Positions 16,129 through 24,705 of a DNA stretch of 64,000 bases are shown here, one piece after another. The position numbers and the translations under genes were made by a program. How positions within the stretch are numbered: position 1 is the first letter of the stretch; each line of letters opens with the position of its first letter. Origin of the DNA: Candidatus Melainabacteria bacterium. GTDB taxonomy: Bacteria; Cyanobacteriota; Vampirovibrionia; Gastranaerophilales; Gastranaerophilaceae. The DNA is taken from NCBI GenBank assembly GCA_003258735.1, contig QHME01000005.1, positions 730 to 64,729 on the forward strand, read 5' to 3'. The notes below the pieces were generated by a model. It worked only from the letters and a program-made list of their open reading frames with translations, had not been told where the DNA came from and did not search any database.

Positions 16129-17124
16129 TTAGTGAGCAGTGCCAAATTTTGGAGTATCAAAGGCCAAGCCGCACATGTCATAATAAGTAAAAGCTGAACC
16201 TGCAGGAATTTCACACTTTTGATATAAATCACTGTCATAAGTTTCAGGATATATTTTATCCTTGTTGAAATTATACAACTGTGTACCATTACGCTCCATA
16301 ATTTCTCTTATATAGTCATTATATGTATATGACAGAGTCTTTTTGAACTTTGTATTTGTATCTGATGGAGAATACCAATGCCAAGCAGCATGTTTAGCTT
16401 GCCTATAGGAGTAATACGGTGAAAAATAAATTGATTTATTTTCTCTATACGAAATTCGTGTAGGTAAAAATTTCGCATCATATTCTGCTATACCCATCGG
16501 AATTACATCTCCTGTCGGAAGAATCGCAAACGCAAACACATCAGGCATTTTTTTCTTCTCTTGATCATATTTAATTGTGTGCGCCCTATTTGGATACTCC
16601 GTACCATTAACATCAACATAAACCATGAAAAACTGTAATGTAAAATCAGGGGTTTCCGCATCATAATAACTTCTTTCTTCAACTGGAAGTTTATCGTCAG
16701 TAATTAACTGCGAAAAATAAAACTTCATGCCCGTCAAAGATTCAATATTAGGTGTCAAGGTTTTAAAATCAACATCTTCATTTTTCAAATAAGTCACATT
16801 ATTTGATAGTGCAGGAATTCTGCATGCCTCTGAACTATTATTTACATAACTGGCAATTTGTTTACAAAGTTTTTGATAATGATCTGTATTACCTGTATTT
16901 TTATCCTCTTCGGTTATTATAAACGGATTTGTTTCATCTTTATATACCATATCAAAAGCCGCAATATTCAATGCATCATAAGCTGTAGCATACTTTGTCT
17001 TGACAGCCTTTTGGTCTAGATATTGTTTAGGCTTAGTTGTGGCAAACATTATTGATATGACTGCAGCAGTAATCATCAAAAACAACATTACTTCTGCCAA
17101 AGTGAAAGCTTTTCTAAAATTCAT
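16129..17124 (-). CDS. Minor pilin/pseudopilin, third gene of the pilin operon
   Basis: A 331-residue prepilin. The leader MNFRKA is followed by the type III signal FTLAEVMLFLMITAAVISIMF, then a large periplasmic or surface domain. It contains VDVNGTEYPN, then D-F-AFAILPTGDVIPMG, the same D-x-NG...PN...D-x-F...P-x-G arrangement as the other prepilins here. Four cysteines are present, two near the C-terminus (C..AF-YYDMC). It is 7 bp downstream of the preceding pilin gene, so translation is likely coupled. Its size and C-terminal domain suggest a minor or tip-complex pilin rather than a major subunit. Confidence 0.85.
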   Translation of the reverse strand: MNFRKAFTLAEVMLFLMITAAVISIMFATTKPKQYLDQKAVKTKYATAYDALNIAAFDMVYKDETNPFIITEEDKNTGNTDHYQKLCKQIASYVNNSSEACRIPALSNNVTYLKNEDVDFKTLTPNIESLTGMKFYFSQLITDDKLPVEERSYYDAETPDFTLQFFMVYVDVNGTEYPNRAHTIKYDQEKKKMPDVFAFAILPTGDVIPMGIAEYDAKFLPTRISYRENKSIYFSPYYSYRQAKHAAWHWYSPSDTNTKFKKTLSYTYNDYIREIMERNGTQLYNFNKDKIYPETYDSDLYQKCEIPAGSAFTYYDMCGLAFDTPKFGTAH

Positions 17125-17131
17125 AAATCCT

Positions 17132-17707
17132 CTATTTTGAAATTTTTCTTGAGTTCTTTAAATATTGTTTTGCAATTTCGTCTTTGATATACAATTTGCC
17201 TGATGAGGCTACATAAATATCAAAAACATCCGGCTCTTTACAATTGCTATCACCTTCATGGCAATTTGGATTGTTATCAGGTCCGTTTACATCCACTCTA
17301 ATATGTTCTTCACCTGAAAAGTTACCTGAAGAAGTTTTCGGAGGGAAGTACCATGCAATACCATCAAGCGTGGTAAAACTTGGGCCATCTCCGACACTAC
17401 AATTTGGAGTATCAACAGTATTTACAAAATTTGCAAAGACCTTACAAAATTTTGAAACTCCTTTTGGCTTTTCGCCATTAATTATCTCAGAAGATTCTTC
17501 TAAATTACTCAAAGAGCCACCTTCATAATATACAGCACTTTGCATCATTTCATAAATTGTAGTAGAGGTAACATTATAAGCCTTACGGAACATTACCATA
17601 TTAGAGTTTGGCTTGACTCTGATTGCTGACAGAAACAACGCTGCTAACGCTGCCATAATAGCCAAACATACCATCATTTCACTTATTGTAAAAGCTTTTT
17701 TCATCAT
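17132..17707 (-). CDS. Minor pilin/pseudopilin, second gene of the pilin operon
   Basis: A 191-residue prepilin with leader MMKKA and signal FTISEMMVCLAIMAALAALFL. The position-5 Glu (counting from Phe) needed for methylation and assembly is kept. The globular part contains RVDVNGPDNNPN, a cysteine-containing loop C-x5-NC and PDVFDIYVASSGKLYI, matching the shared prepilin C-terminal layout. It sits between the large chimeric pilin (15 bp upstream) and the 331-residue pilin (7 bp downstream). The ribosome binding site is weak, so coupling to the upstream gene is likely. Confidence 0.83.
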   Translation of the reverse strand: MMKKAFTISEMMVCLAIMAALAALFLSAIRVKPNSNMVMFRKAYNVTSTTIYEMMQSAVYYEGGSLSNLEESSEIINGEKPKGVSKFCKVFANFVNTVDTPNCSVGDGPSFTTLDGIAWYFPPKTSSGNFSGEEHIRVDVNGPDNNPNCHEGDSNCKEPDVFDIYVASSGKLYIKDEIAKQYLKNSRKISK

Positions 17708-17722
17708 CTTTATTTATTATCC

Positions 17723-19165
17723 TTATTTATTTTTATGTTCGAGTTTTTCAACTCTTTCTGCCAAAGCTTTAATCTCAGCCTGCTGCTGCTCAATTGTTTT
17801 AGCTTGAGCCTCCAAAGCTTGAGTGTGCTCATCCGCCGTAGCCTTCAAAGCTGTAACATCTTTTGCTATAGCACAAACTTTTGCATTCAGTTCCTTAATC
17901 GCATTAATTGCCGCATAGAACATATCGTCCCAACGAATTTGCAACCATCCTTCAGAATTTTTAGTTACAGCTTGTGGGAAAACTTTTTGTAAATCTTGAG
18001 CCATTACACCAACTTGCGATTTTTGGTCTTTATCATCTTTGAAAGTATAGTGATAAAAGTTCAACTGTTCTAACTCGTTTAACCCAGCAGTAAAATCTGC
18101 ACCAACATTTTTTAAACGGCGATCTGACAAACCTGTCTTATAGGCATCATAATATTTTTTACCACGATACCAACCAGGTTGAGTAGAGATAGAATGTCCA
18201 CCCAATTCAACGTTGCCATCATCCACTAACCCAAAGTAAATACTTCTATCATGACGGTTCCAAGACTCTTCATTATCACCACTTAACTTATCAGTTTCAA
18301 ATCCGGCATGAGACCAAACAGGGAATAGCAAACGTTGATATTGAGCTTTACCTGCCAATTTGCCATTTTCTCTCAATATTGCATAACCGCCTTGTTTTCC
18401 TCCAAGAACTGATATTTTATCAACAATCAAATTCCCCGGAATATAAACAGTTGAACTTTCCGTACCTAAAACAATATTATCTCTTTTGTCAGCTCTTGCA
18501 TTATATCCGATAGCGACAGAATTTTCTGCAGATGTAGCAACATATGCACCATATCCGATAGCTACAGAATTTACTGCAGCACTAGAGGAATTCCAAAGAC
18601 CTGTCCAAGAATTTGCACCAATAGCTATAGAATTTTTTGCCTGAGCTTTAGCATTGTAACCAATAGCTACAGATTGAAATGATTGCGATAGTGCTGATGC
18701 ACCTATAGATGTAGTATTATTACCCTCGTTGATAGCTGCTCGACCAATTGCAACAGAATCACCTTTTGCAGCTGCACGATATCCAATAGCCACTGAACCC
18801 AACTCATTCTTTGTATCAAACCCAATACCAATAAGATTTGCAGCTACACCATCCGAAGAATTACTAACCGTATTTTTTCCAAGCAAAACTGAATTTGCAG
18901 GAATAGTTACGCCGGATTCTACAATGCCAACATAACCATCTTTCCTACCATTCATAAATATTCGCTGACCACGACCTTTAATATATTCGACAGCATTAGT
19001 TGGGTCAGAACTCAATGCATCAAAAACTCTATCTGAACGTTCCCTTGAAACTTTTCTTGTTATCATTGGTGCACTTGCTGCCAATACAACCGCAATCAAA
19101 AGCATAACAATCATCATTTCTACTAAAGAGAAACCCTTTTTCATCTTAAAATCCATCTTTGTCAA
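17723..19165 (-). CDS. Chimeric prepilin: pilin signal, YadA-like head repeats and S74 chaperone domain
   Basis: A 480-residue surface protein. Residues ~9-35 are a type III pilin signal (KKGFSLVEMMIVMLLIAV). Residues ~100-245 hold about seven ~14-residue repeats of the S-x-A-IG-x-x-A type, as in YadA/trimeric autotransporter heads. Near 347 the sequence SDRRLKN starts a peptidase S74 (intramolecular chaperone) domain, including QVGVMAQDLQ, known from phage tail spikes, which self-cleaves at this Ser. The last ~45 residues are a coiled coil. I chose a TTG start at 19165 because GAGGAAG lies 6 nt before it; upstream codons lack a site. It is first of a three-pilin operon. Likely a pilus-borne trimeric adhesin. 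Confidence 0.85.
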   Translation of the reverse strand: MTKMDFKMKKGFSLVEMMIVMLLIAVVLAASAPMITRKVSRERSDRVFDALSSDPTNAVEYIKGRGQRIFMNGRKDGYVGIVESGVTIPANSVLLGKNTVSNSSDGVAANLIGIGFDTKNELGSVAIGYRAAAKGDSVAIGRAAINEGNNTTSIGASALSQSFQSVAIGYNAKAQAKNSIAIGANSWTGLWNSSSAAVNSVAIGYGAYVATSAENSVAIGYNARADKRDNIVLGTESSTVYIPGNLIVDKISVLGGKQGGYAILRENGKLAGKAQYQRLLFPVWSHAGFETDKLSGDNEESWNRHDRSIYFGLVDDGNVELGGHSISTQPGWYRGKKYYDAYKTGLSDRRLKNVGADFTAGLNELEQLNFYHYTFKDDKDQKSQVGVMAQDLQKVFPQAVTKNSEGWLQIRWDDMFYAAINAIKELNAKVCAIAKDVTALKATADEHTQALEAQAKTIEQQQAEIKALAERVEKLEHKNK

Positions 19166-19201
19166 AGTAAACTTCCTCAAATATATAATTAATACATACA
19201 C

Positions 19202-19230
19202 ATGATACAGTATTTTTTACACTTTTTCAA
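19202..19230 (-). promoter_or_regulatory. Promoter of the pilin operon (TTGAAA-17-TATCAT)
   Basis: On the minus strand TTGAAA (19225-19230) and TATCAT (19202-19207) are 17 bp apart, about 40 nt before the TTG start of the chimeric pilin. Confidence 0.55.
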
Positions 19231-19271
19231 TTAGCTATTCAAAAGTTTTACAAAATATGTACACACAACAG

Positions 19272-19306
19272 AAAATAAGGTGCACCAATACGGTACACCT
19301 TATTTT
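19272..19306 (-). terminator. Terminator of the SLH-protein gene
   Basis: AAAATAAGGTG-ACC pairs with GGT-CACCTTATTTT around a short loop, 25 nt beyond the SLH gene stop codon. Confidence 0.75.
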
Positions 19307-19330
19307 TACTTTTCAAGCTATTGCTTTGAT

Positions 19331-20476
19331 TTATTCGTAAATCCAACCGTTAGTAAGGTCGATTTTCAAAGGTTGAAGAAGTTTCATATTAGCAGTACCT
19401 TCAGCAGGAACTTCTAATTTTTCACCCTTGAATGCCCATCTTACAAACTTCATCCACCAATTACGATCTTTTTTGATTTCACCAATTGCATTAAATGCTG
19501 TTGTTTGATCATTATCAGTTGTAATAAGTGCGTTTTTCAAAACTAAAACACCATTTCTTACAAAATATTTACCAGGACGAACATCCAACAATTGACCGCT
19601 TAGTCCAGCACCTTCTCTTACCAAAATATATTTATCTTTAGTTACATAGTTTTGAGGAACAGCAGCTGTATACATAGCTCCACCTTCAGAAGTTTGAGAG
19701 CTGATATAAGTTTTTAATCTTACAGGAACAACTGTACCTGCAGGAATTGTACCAACACTACCTTGAACTGTAGCATCTTCAATAACAAAACCTTCACCTG
19801 TTTTCTTTCTCATAGCTTCTGCTAATTTTGCATTTGGATTAAGTTTTGCTTGTTCCATCATTTTGAACAAAATCGCAGCAACTTCTGCTCTTGTTGCTGG
19901 TCTATCAGCCTCTAGTGCTGCTTTTTTAGCAGATGGAGCAACAACAATCATGCCCAAAATTTCAGCTTTACCTGCCGGAATCAAGAACCATTCAGGAATT
20001 GTATTTGCATCAATGTATCGTCTTTCAATAACTTCTTTTGCTTTATCAGGACTAATTGTTTCTGTAGTCAAAGCATTAACTGCAACGGATAGAGATTCTG
20101 CTCTTGATACAGAATCTTCCGGCCTAAACAAGTCATTTTCTTTTGAATTTGAAATCAAGTCAAAATAAACAGCTTTTTGAATATCTTGATATGCCCAATA
20201 ATTTTCATCAACATCAGCATAAGTGATAGGTTGAGCAATTTTTGTATGCTGTTGACCAAGTGCTCTAATTGCCATTGCTGCAAATTCTGCTCTTGTTACA
20301 TTTGCATCAGGTTTGAATGTTCCATCAGGATAACCAACAATTACACCTTGTTCTGATAACAAATTGATTTGAGATGCCGCCCAATAATCTTTACTAACAT
20401 CAGGGAAAGCTAAAGCCGGCATTACACCAATTGCAATAACAGCAACTGATAGAAGTGCTTTTAAAAGATTTTTCAT
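19331..20476 (-). CDS. S-layer homology (SLH) domain envelope protein
   Basis: A 381-residue exported protein. Residues 1-23 are a signal peptide (MKNLLKALLSVAVIAIG..ALA). Three SLH repeats follow: FPDVSKDYWA..GYPDGTFKPDANVTRAEFA (about 24-75), YADVDENYWA..FRPEDSVSRAES (about 85-130) and YIDANTIPEWF..RPATRAEVA (about 150-205). SLH triplets anchor proteins to secondary wall polymers, and in Cyanobacteria they occur on outer-membrane porins. The C-terminal 160 residues are beta-rich (GTIPAGTVVPVRLKTYIS) and could be a periplasmic domain. The ATG at 20476 is chosen because AAAGGAGG lies 4-5 nt before it. Confidence 0.88.
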   Translation of the reverse strand: MKNLLKALLSVAVIAIGVMPALAFPDVSKDYWAASQINLLSEQGVIVGYPDGTFKPDANVTRAEFAAMAIRALGQQHTKIAQPITYADVDENYWAYQDIQKAVYFDLISNSKENDLFRPEDSVSRAESLSVAVNALTTETISPDKAKEVIERRYIDANTIPEWFLIPAGKAEILGMIVVAPSAKKAALEADRPATRAEVAAILFKMMEQAKLNPNAKLAEAMRKKTGEGFVIEDATVQGSVGTIPAGTVVPVRLKTYISSQTSEGGAMYTAAVPQNYVTKDKYILVREGAGLSGQLLDVRPGKYFVRNGVLVLKNALITTDNDQTTAFNAIGEIKKDRNWWMKFVRWAFKGEKLEVPAEGTANMKLLQPLKIDLTNGWIYE

Positions 20477-20648
20477 ATAACCTCCTTTAATCAATAATAC
20501 ACACTCAAATCTAACATACTCATAAAATTTTTACACTTTTAATTTTACAATTGTAACTTTCTGTTACGCACAAAATTTTAACGAAATAGCAAAATATTTT
20601 TTTAGAAGTTTTTATACTGTCATTGAAATCAATTCTAAAGGATTTTAC

Positions 20649-21320
20649 ATGCAAATTCATAATATTTCTACCTACAACACTCAAAACTCACCAAGAACTT
20701 CATTTGGAGCAATACATCCGACAAAATACTATGTAAAACTTGATGATGGCGCATACCACGAAGTAAGGTCTCAAAAACTCATAAAATCACTCCAAAGAAA
20801 AATTATAACTTGGTTAAACAAAGATTATAACTCCGCACAAAAGAGTAAAAAACAAGCAAAAGAAACTGCGCAAAGCAAAGCGTTACGCGAACGTATTGTA
20901 AGATTTTTCAACAACCGTGACTCGGACTACAGGAAAAGACCTTACACAAGATCATTCTACCACACAAATAGTCTTGGCTATGTTGATACATATATATTAA
21001 CAGGTAAATCTGCCGAAATCGTAGAAAATGCAGCTAAACCAATTGAAGACATAAATAGAAATATAAAAAATCGTGCAGATGCAATTGCTGATTTTGCCGG
21101 CATGGATTACACCACAGCAAAAGAATTTGCAGCAAATGAATCAGAATGGGAACGTATGGCTGCTGCAAGAATGTATCACGACAAAGCACGTGCAACAATC
21201 AGAAATATTTTATCAAGATATTCTCCTGAAAATTCCAGATTTGATGCGTTTTTTGTACCTCATACCAAAGGAAGTAAAATATCTTACGAACTTGTAGATG
21301 CAAAATTTGACGGTAGGTAA
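20649..21320 (+). CDS. Orphan protein with MQIHNIS start and SFGA box
   Basis: A 223-residue soluble protein of unknown function. It starts MQIHNIST, followed by a short polar stretch and SFGA (18-21), which matches the N-terminal layout of several other orphans here. The rest is basic and helical (LRERIVRFFNNRD, AEIVENAAKPIEDINRNI, DYTTAKEFAANESEWERMAAARMYHDKA), ending in a short beta segment. No signal peptide, no membrane helix, no recognised domain. An AAAGGA site precedes the ATG by about 8 nt. It is convergent with cutA. Confidence 0.7.
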   Translation: MQIHNISTYNTQNSPRTSFGAIHPTKYYVKLDDGAYHEVRSQKLIKSLQRKIITWLNKDYNSAQKSKKQAKETAQSKALRERIVRFFNNRDSDYRKRPYTRSFYHTNSLGYVDTYILTGKSAEIVENAAKPIEDINRNIKNRADAIADFAGMDYTTAKEFAANESEWERMAAARMYHDKARATIRNILSRYSPENSRFDAFFVPHTKGSKISYELVDAKFDGR

Positions 21321-21336
21321 CTTCAAATATACCTTT

Positions 21337-21657
21337 CTAAAATCTTGTATTTTCACTAATCCAATCAAGGTAGGGTTTTGAACCTTCTGAAATATCAAAA
21401 CTTATGATTTCTGGAGTTTCGTAAGGGTGTATTTCTTCAATTTTGTTTTTCAAATTTTCAAACAAAGCTTTTTGAGTCTTTATTATCATCAAGACTTCGC
21501 TATCTTCAACGATTTCGCCCTTCCAGCTATAGATAGAATCAATTTTATCAACAAGATTTACACAAGCCGCAAACCTGCCTGAAACAAGGATTTTTGCAAT
21601 TTGCTTTGCACTATCTTTTGAATTTGTAGTACACAAAACGATAATATATTCTGACAT
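21337..21657 (-). CDS. cutA: CutA-family divalent-cation tolerance protein
   Basis: A 106-residue trimeric ferredoxin-like-fold protein. Diagnostic segments are VLCTTNSKDSAKQIAKILV, FAACVNLVDKIDSIYSWKGEI and KIEEIHPYETPEIISF. CutA binds divalent metals; its role in tolerance is debated. A GGAG site precedes the ATG, and the gene is divergent from tcdA. Confidence 0.95.
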   Translation of the reverse strand: MSEYIIVLCTTNSKDSAKQIAKILVSGRFAACVNLVDKIDSIYSWKGEIVEDSEVLMIIKTQKALFENLKNKIEEIHPYETPEIISFDISEGSKPYLDWISENTRF

Positions 21658-21747
21658 ATAATACTCCTTCTTTCCTTATTATACAAAAAATCTTTTATTG
21701 AGGGGATTCTATTTTTATTATAGAGTTTAATTATTGAGGAGAATCAA

Positions 21748-22509
21748 ATGTTAAACCAATTTTCAAGAACAGAATTATTATTAGGCAATGAAGGTATTGA
21801 AAAGCTTGCGAAATCAAGAGTTGCCATCTTTGGAATAGGCGGAGTCGGCGGATATGTCGTAGAAGCTCTTGTTAGAAGTGGATTAGGCGCAATTGATATT
21901 ATTGATGATGACAAAGTTTGTATCACAAACTTAAACCGTCAACTTTTTGCAACTAGAAAAACTGTAGGGAAACAAAAAGTAGATGTCGCAAAAGAAAGAA
22001 TTTTGGACATTAACCCTGATGTAGATGTAAAAACCTATCAAACATTTTATACTCCTCAAACTGAAAATGAATTTGATTTTTCACAATATGATTACGTTGT
22101 GGATGCAATTGATACCGTTGTTGGGAAACTTTCGTTAATAGAAAAAGCCAAAGCGGCAGGAGTCCCAATAATTTGTGCAATGGGTGCAGGTAATAAAATG
22201 GATCCAACGAAATTTGAAGTAGCTGATATTTCAGAAACTTCAGTATGTCCACTTGCACGCGTAATCAGGACTGAATTAAGAAAGCGCAAAATTTCAGGCG
22301 TCAAAGTAGTTTATTCAAAAGAAATTCCGATAAAGCCTAAAGAAGACACTGCAATAAGCTGTAAATACCACTGTGTTTGTCCACCTGGAACTGTCAGAAA
22401 ATGCACAGCAAAACACCAAATTCCCGGAAGTAACGCATTTGTTCCACCTGTTGTCGGCTTAATCATAGCAGGTGAAGTTATTAAAGATTTAACAGGATAC
22501 AACAAATAA
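21748..22509 (+). CDS. tcdA: tRNA threonylcarbamoyladenosine dehydratase (E1-like)
   Basis: An ATP-dependent enzyme that cyclises t6A37 of tRNA to ct6A. The Rossmann motif GIGGVGG (29-35), the DDDKVCITNLNRQ adenylation segment and a C-terminal Cys-rich stretch (CKYHCVCPPGTVRKC) match the TcdA/CsdL (YgdL) branch of the ThiF/MoeB family. At 253 residues it has the usual length. A GAGGAG site lies upstream. tsaE and tsaB, which make its substrate t6A, are encoded 6 kb away. Confidence 0.9.
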   Translation: MLNQFSRTELLLGNEGIEKLAKSRVAIFGIGGVGGYVVEALVRSGLGAIDIIDDDKVCITNLNRQLFATRKTVGKQKVDVAKERILDINPDVDVKTYQTFYTPQTENEFDFSQYDYVVDAIDTVVGKLSLIEKAKAAGVPIICAMGAGNKMDPTKFEVADISETSVCPLARVIRTELRKRKISGVKVVYSKEIPIKPKEDTAISCKYHCVCPPGTVRKCTAKHQIPGSNAFVPPVVGLIIAGEVIKDLTGYNK

Positions 22510-22582
22510 ACTTACAAAACTTTACAATTTGAGCAATTTCACACATTCACCTGTTTTACAAAAATGAAAAATAGGAGTGTGT

Positions 22583-23626
22583 ATGCAAATCTCAAATTAT
22601 TCTGTTCCAAATTTTCACCCAAAAGCAGCATCAAAGCCTAGTTTTGGTGGAAGTGCTGTGCAAGAATTAACAGCAATTATCCCAAATACAAAAGTTGCAA
22701 AAAACTTGACTCAATTAGACCGAAATGCATTTAGTTATTATATTTATGCCAGAAAATTTCCAAACGGAATAACCGCAGAGGATATAAAATCAATTTCAAA
22801 ATTTGAAGGTTCGGAGTTTATGATACAGGCTTATGAACTTTTAACTAAGAAATTAGGACTATCGCCAGATATTCGACCGCCATTTTCAGGAGTGCCTCAA
22901 ATTAAAGGAGATGCACTTGGCGCTTACATGCCAACAACAAATATGATTGTTGTTGATATGCAAAAAATACAAAACCTAAAAATTTCAAAAGGGAATATTT
23001 TTGGATTTATTCGCCACGAACTCCAACACTTTCTACAAAATACTGCGGTTCTTCGCCATGAAACAATCGGCGAACAAGCAATTGAAAAAATGAAAACAAA
23101 TTACATCAATGCAGAAAAAGCAACTGCAATAAATGCTGTTAAAATGTTGCCAATGGAACAATTAGAACAAATGCTTGCAAATAACACTGAAGCCCTAACC
23201 CACATTAGAATGGTAAAAGATTGTCTAGAAAAGGGAACTCTTGAAGACTTGGAGCCGTATTATGAAAAAATGGGAAAAGAATATACACAAAATCTCATAA
23301 ATCTAAGACAAAAATTAATCGATAAATTAGGATTGATTAAAAAAGACAGCAATCAAACAAAAAAGATTCAAGGATATTTCAATGAATTTGATAAGATTGG
23401 CTACTATAACTCTGATGGTCAGGTTAATTTGGCAAAATACCTAAAATCAAAAATAGAACAAGAGGCAATATTATCTCAATTGCAAGCACAATTTGAATAT
23501 TCGCAAGAACCTTGTTTTATGCACTACGCAAAAACCGAATTTTTGAAAAGTCTTGAAAATCCTGAATCTTTAAAAGACATTGAAAGAATTCACAAAGTTT
23601 CAAAAAATGCAACAAATGGGGTGTAA
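22583..23626 (+). CDS. Putative HExxH zinc peptidase with MQISN start and SFGG box
   Basis: A 347-residue protein. The N-terminus MQISNYSVPN.. leads to SFGG (20-23), shared with other orphans here. In the middle a helix IRHELQHFLQ carries HELQH (145-149), a gluzincin-type HExxH motif; E160 or E164 (RHETIGEQA) could be the third ligand. The C-terminal half is helical, with no signal peptide. This looks like an intracellular or specially exported metalloprotease, but the family is not recognised. The ATG at 22583 is chosen over an upstream GTG because AGGAG lies 5 nt before it. Confidence 0.72.
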   Translation: MQISNYSVPNFHPKAASKPSFGGSAVQELTAIIPNTKVAKNLTQLDRNAFSYYIYARKFPNGITAEDIKSISKFEGSEFMIQAYELLTKKLGLSPDIRPPFSGVPQIKGDALGAYMPTTNMIVVDMQKIQNLKISKGNIFGFIRHELQHFLQNTAVLRHETIGEQAIEKMKTNYINAEKATAINAVKMLPMEQLEQMLANNTEALTHIRMVKDCLEKGTLEDLEPYYEKMGKEYTQNLINLRQKLIDKLGLIKKDSNQTKKIQGYFNEFDKIGYYNSDGQVNLAKYLKSKIEQEAILSQLQAQFEYSQEPCFMHYAKTEFLKSLENPESLKDIERIHKVSKNATNGV

Positions 23627-23637
23627 GATAATGTTTA

Positions 23638-23750
23638 CTATATAGTTAGATATTAATAAATTTTACAGGCGGACTAGTGAGCCGACACTGCATACTCTTT
23701 ACGGACCAATAAAACAATTGCCAAAAGAATTTTATGAACAATACCAACCA
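23638..23750 (+). pseudogene. Possible gene remnant with NFTGG-like segment
   Basis: In the 238-bp gap before ung, one frame reads INFTGGLVS and then stops. An adjacent frame reads on as TSEPTLHTLYGPIKQLPKEF and ends near 23750. No start codon or ribosome binding site serves either frame. It could be a decayed, frameshifted copy of an F-x-G-tagged gene or chance. The rest of the gap (to 23864) shows nothing. Confidence 0.2.
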
Positions 23751-23864
23751 TAATGGTAGCAAAACAATGAATGATTTTTCTTAGATACTAAAGTTCAGCA
23801 CAAGATAGATTGTTTTGTAGCGTTTTGTTTTAACGTATTATCAATGCTTTACCAAGCTACAGAC

Positions 23865-24530
23865 CTACAACCTAGTCCAATCAATTGTTTCTTGATTGTG
23901 AGATTTTAAAAACTTGTTGCACTTATTAAAATGGTCACACTCAATAAATTTTTCATCACCTTTATTAAAGCTAAAACTGGATGGGTGCGATGCTGTCAAA
24001 ACTAAAACATTTTCACCACAATTTTCAAATACAGGCTTATATTTTTGAGCTTTTTCTCCCCACAACATCACAACTAGCGGCTTGTCGCGATTTATTATTG
24101 CGTCAAAAATTCTATCGATAAAGTCTTTCCATATTTTAATTCTATTTGAAAGGGTTGACTCCTTGTCAAAAGTTAGGGAAATGTTTAATAATAAAACACC
24201 CTGTTTAGCCCAGCCAATGAGAGTATTTGTCGGAAATTCATGATTTGGTGCAGCAACTTCAAAAATATGTTTAAGTGAAGGTGGTCTGCGTTTGTATTTA
24301 CTTGAAAAAGACAAGCCATGCGCAGCATTAGGGTCTGGATATGGGTCTTGTCCAAGAATCAAAACCTTTACATCATCTAGCGGAGTAAATTTGAAAGCAT
24401 TAAAAATATCTTCCCTATTCGGTGTAAAGAAAGTTTTATCCTTTAATGCCTTTTCCAAAGCAATTTTAGCACAATTTATACCATCCTCACCTAATACCTT
24501 ATCCCAACTTTCACTAATAAAATTTTCCAT
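23865..24530 (-). CDS. ung: Uracil-DNA glycosylase, family 1
   Basis: Removes uracil from DNA in base-excision repair. The water-activating motif GQDPY (60-64, catalytic D62), AHGLSFS, VVMLWGEKAQ and the leucine/histidine loop region HPSSFS are all present in 221 residues. Most family-1 enzymes read GQDPYHGP; here the histidine is replaced (GQDPYPDP). No strong ribosome binding site precedes the ATG. The gene is separately transcribed. Confidence 0.92.
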   Translation of the reverse strand: MENFISESWDKVLGEDGINCAKIALEKALKDKTFFTPNREDIFNAFKFTPLDDVKVLILGQDPYPDPNAAHGLSFSSKYKRRPPSLKHIFEVAAPNHEFPTNTLIGWAKQGVLLLNISLTFDKESTLSNRIKIWKDFIDRIFDAIINRDKPLVVMLWGEKAQKYKPVFENCGENVLVLTASHPSSFSFNKGDEKFIECDHFNKCNKFLKSHNQETIDWTRL

Positions 24531-24705
24531 AGAATCCTCACTATTTTTATTATGGAAATTGTGACATGGAAAAATTTTCTAATCAAGAGGAATAACAAAA
24601 TAGGCTCTATTTGATATGTAAAAGAAGTTCCAAATACCATAATTTGACATTCCAAATAATGCAAAATATTTGCATTTACATTGTTTTCTTATTACCATTC
24701 ACGTT

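Noticed and set aside
18400..18900. Tandem DNA repeats in the pilin operon suggestive of a CRISPR-like or satellite array
   Set aside because: The repeats are degenerate 42-nt units in frame within a gene; they encode the YadA-like head repeats.
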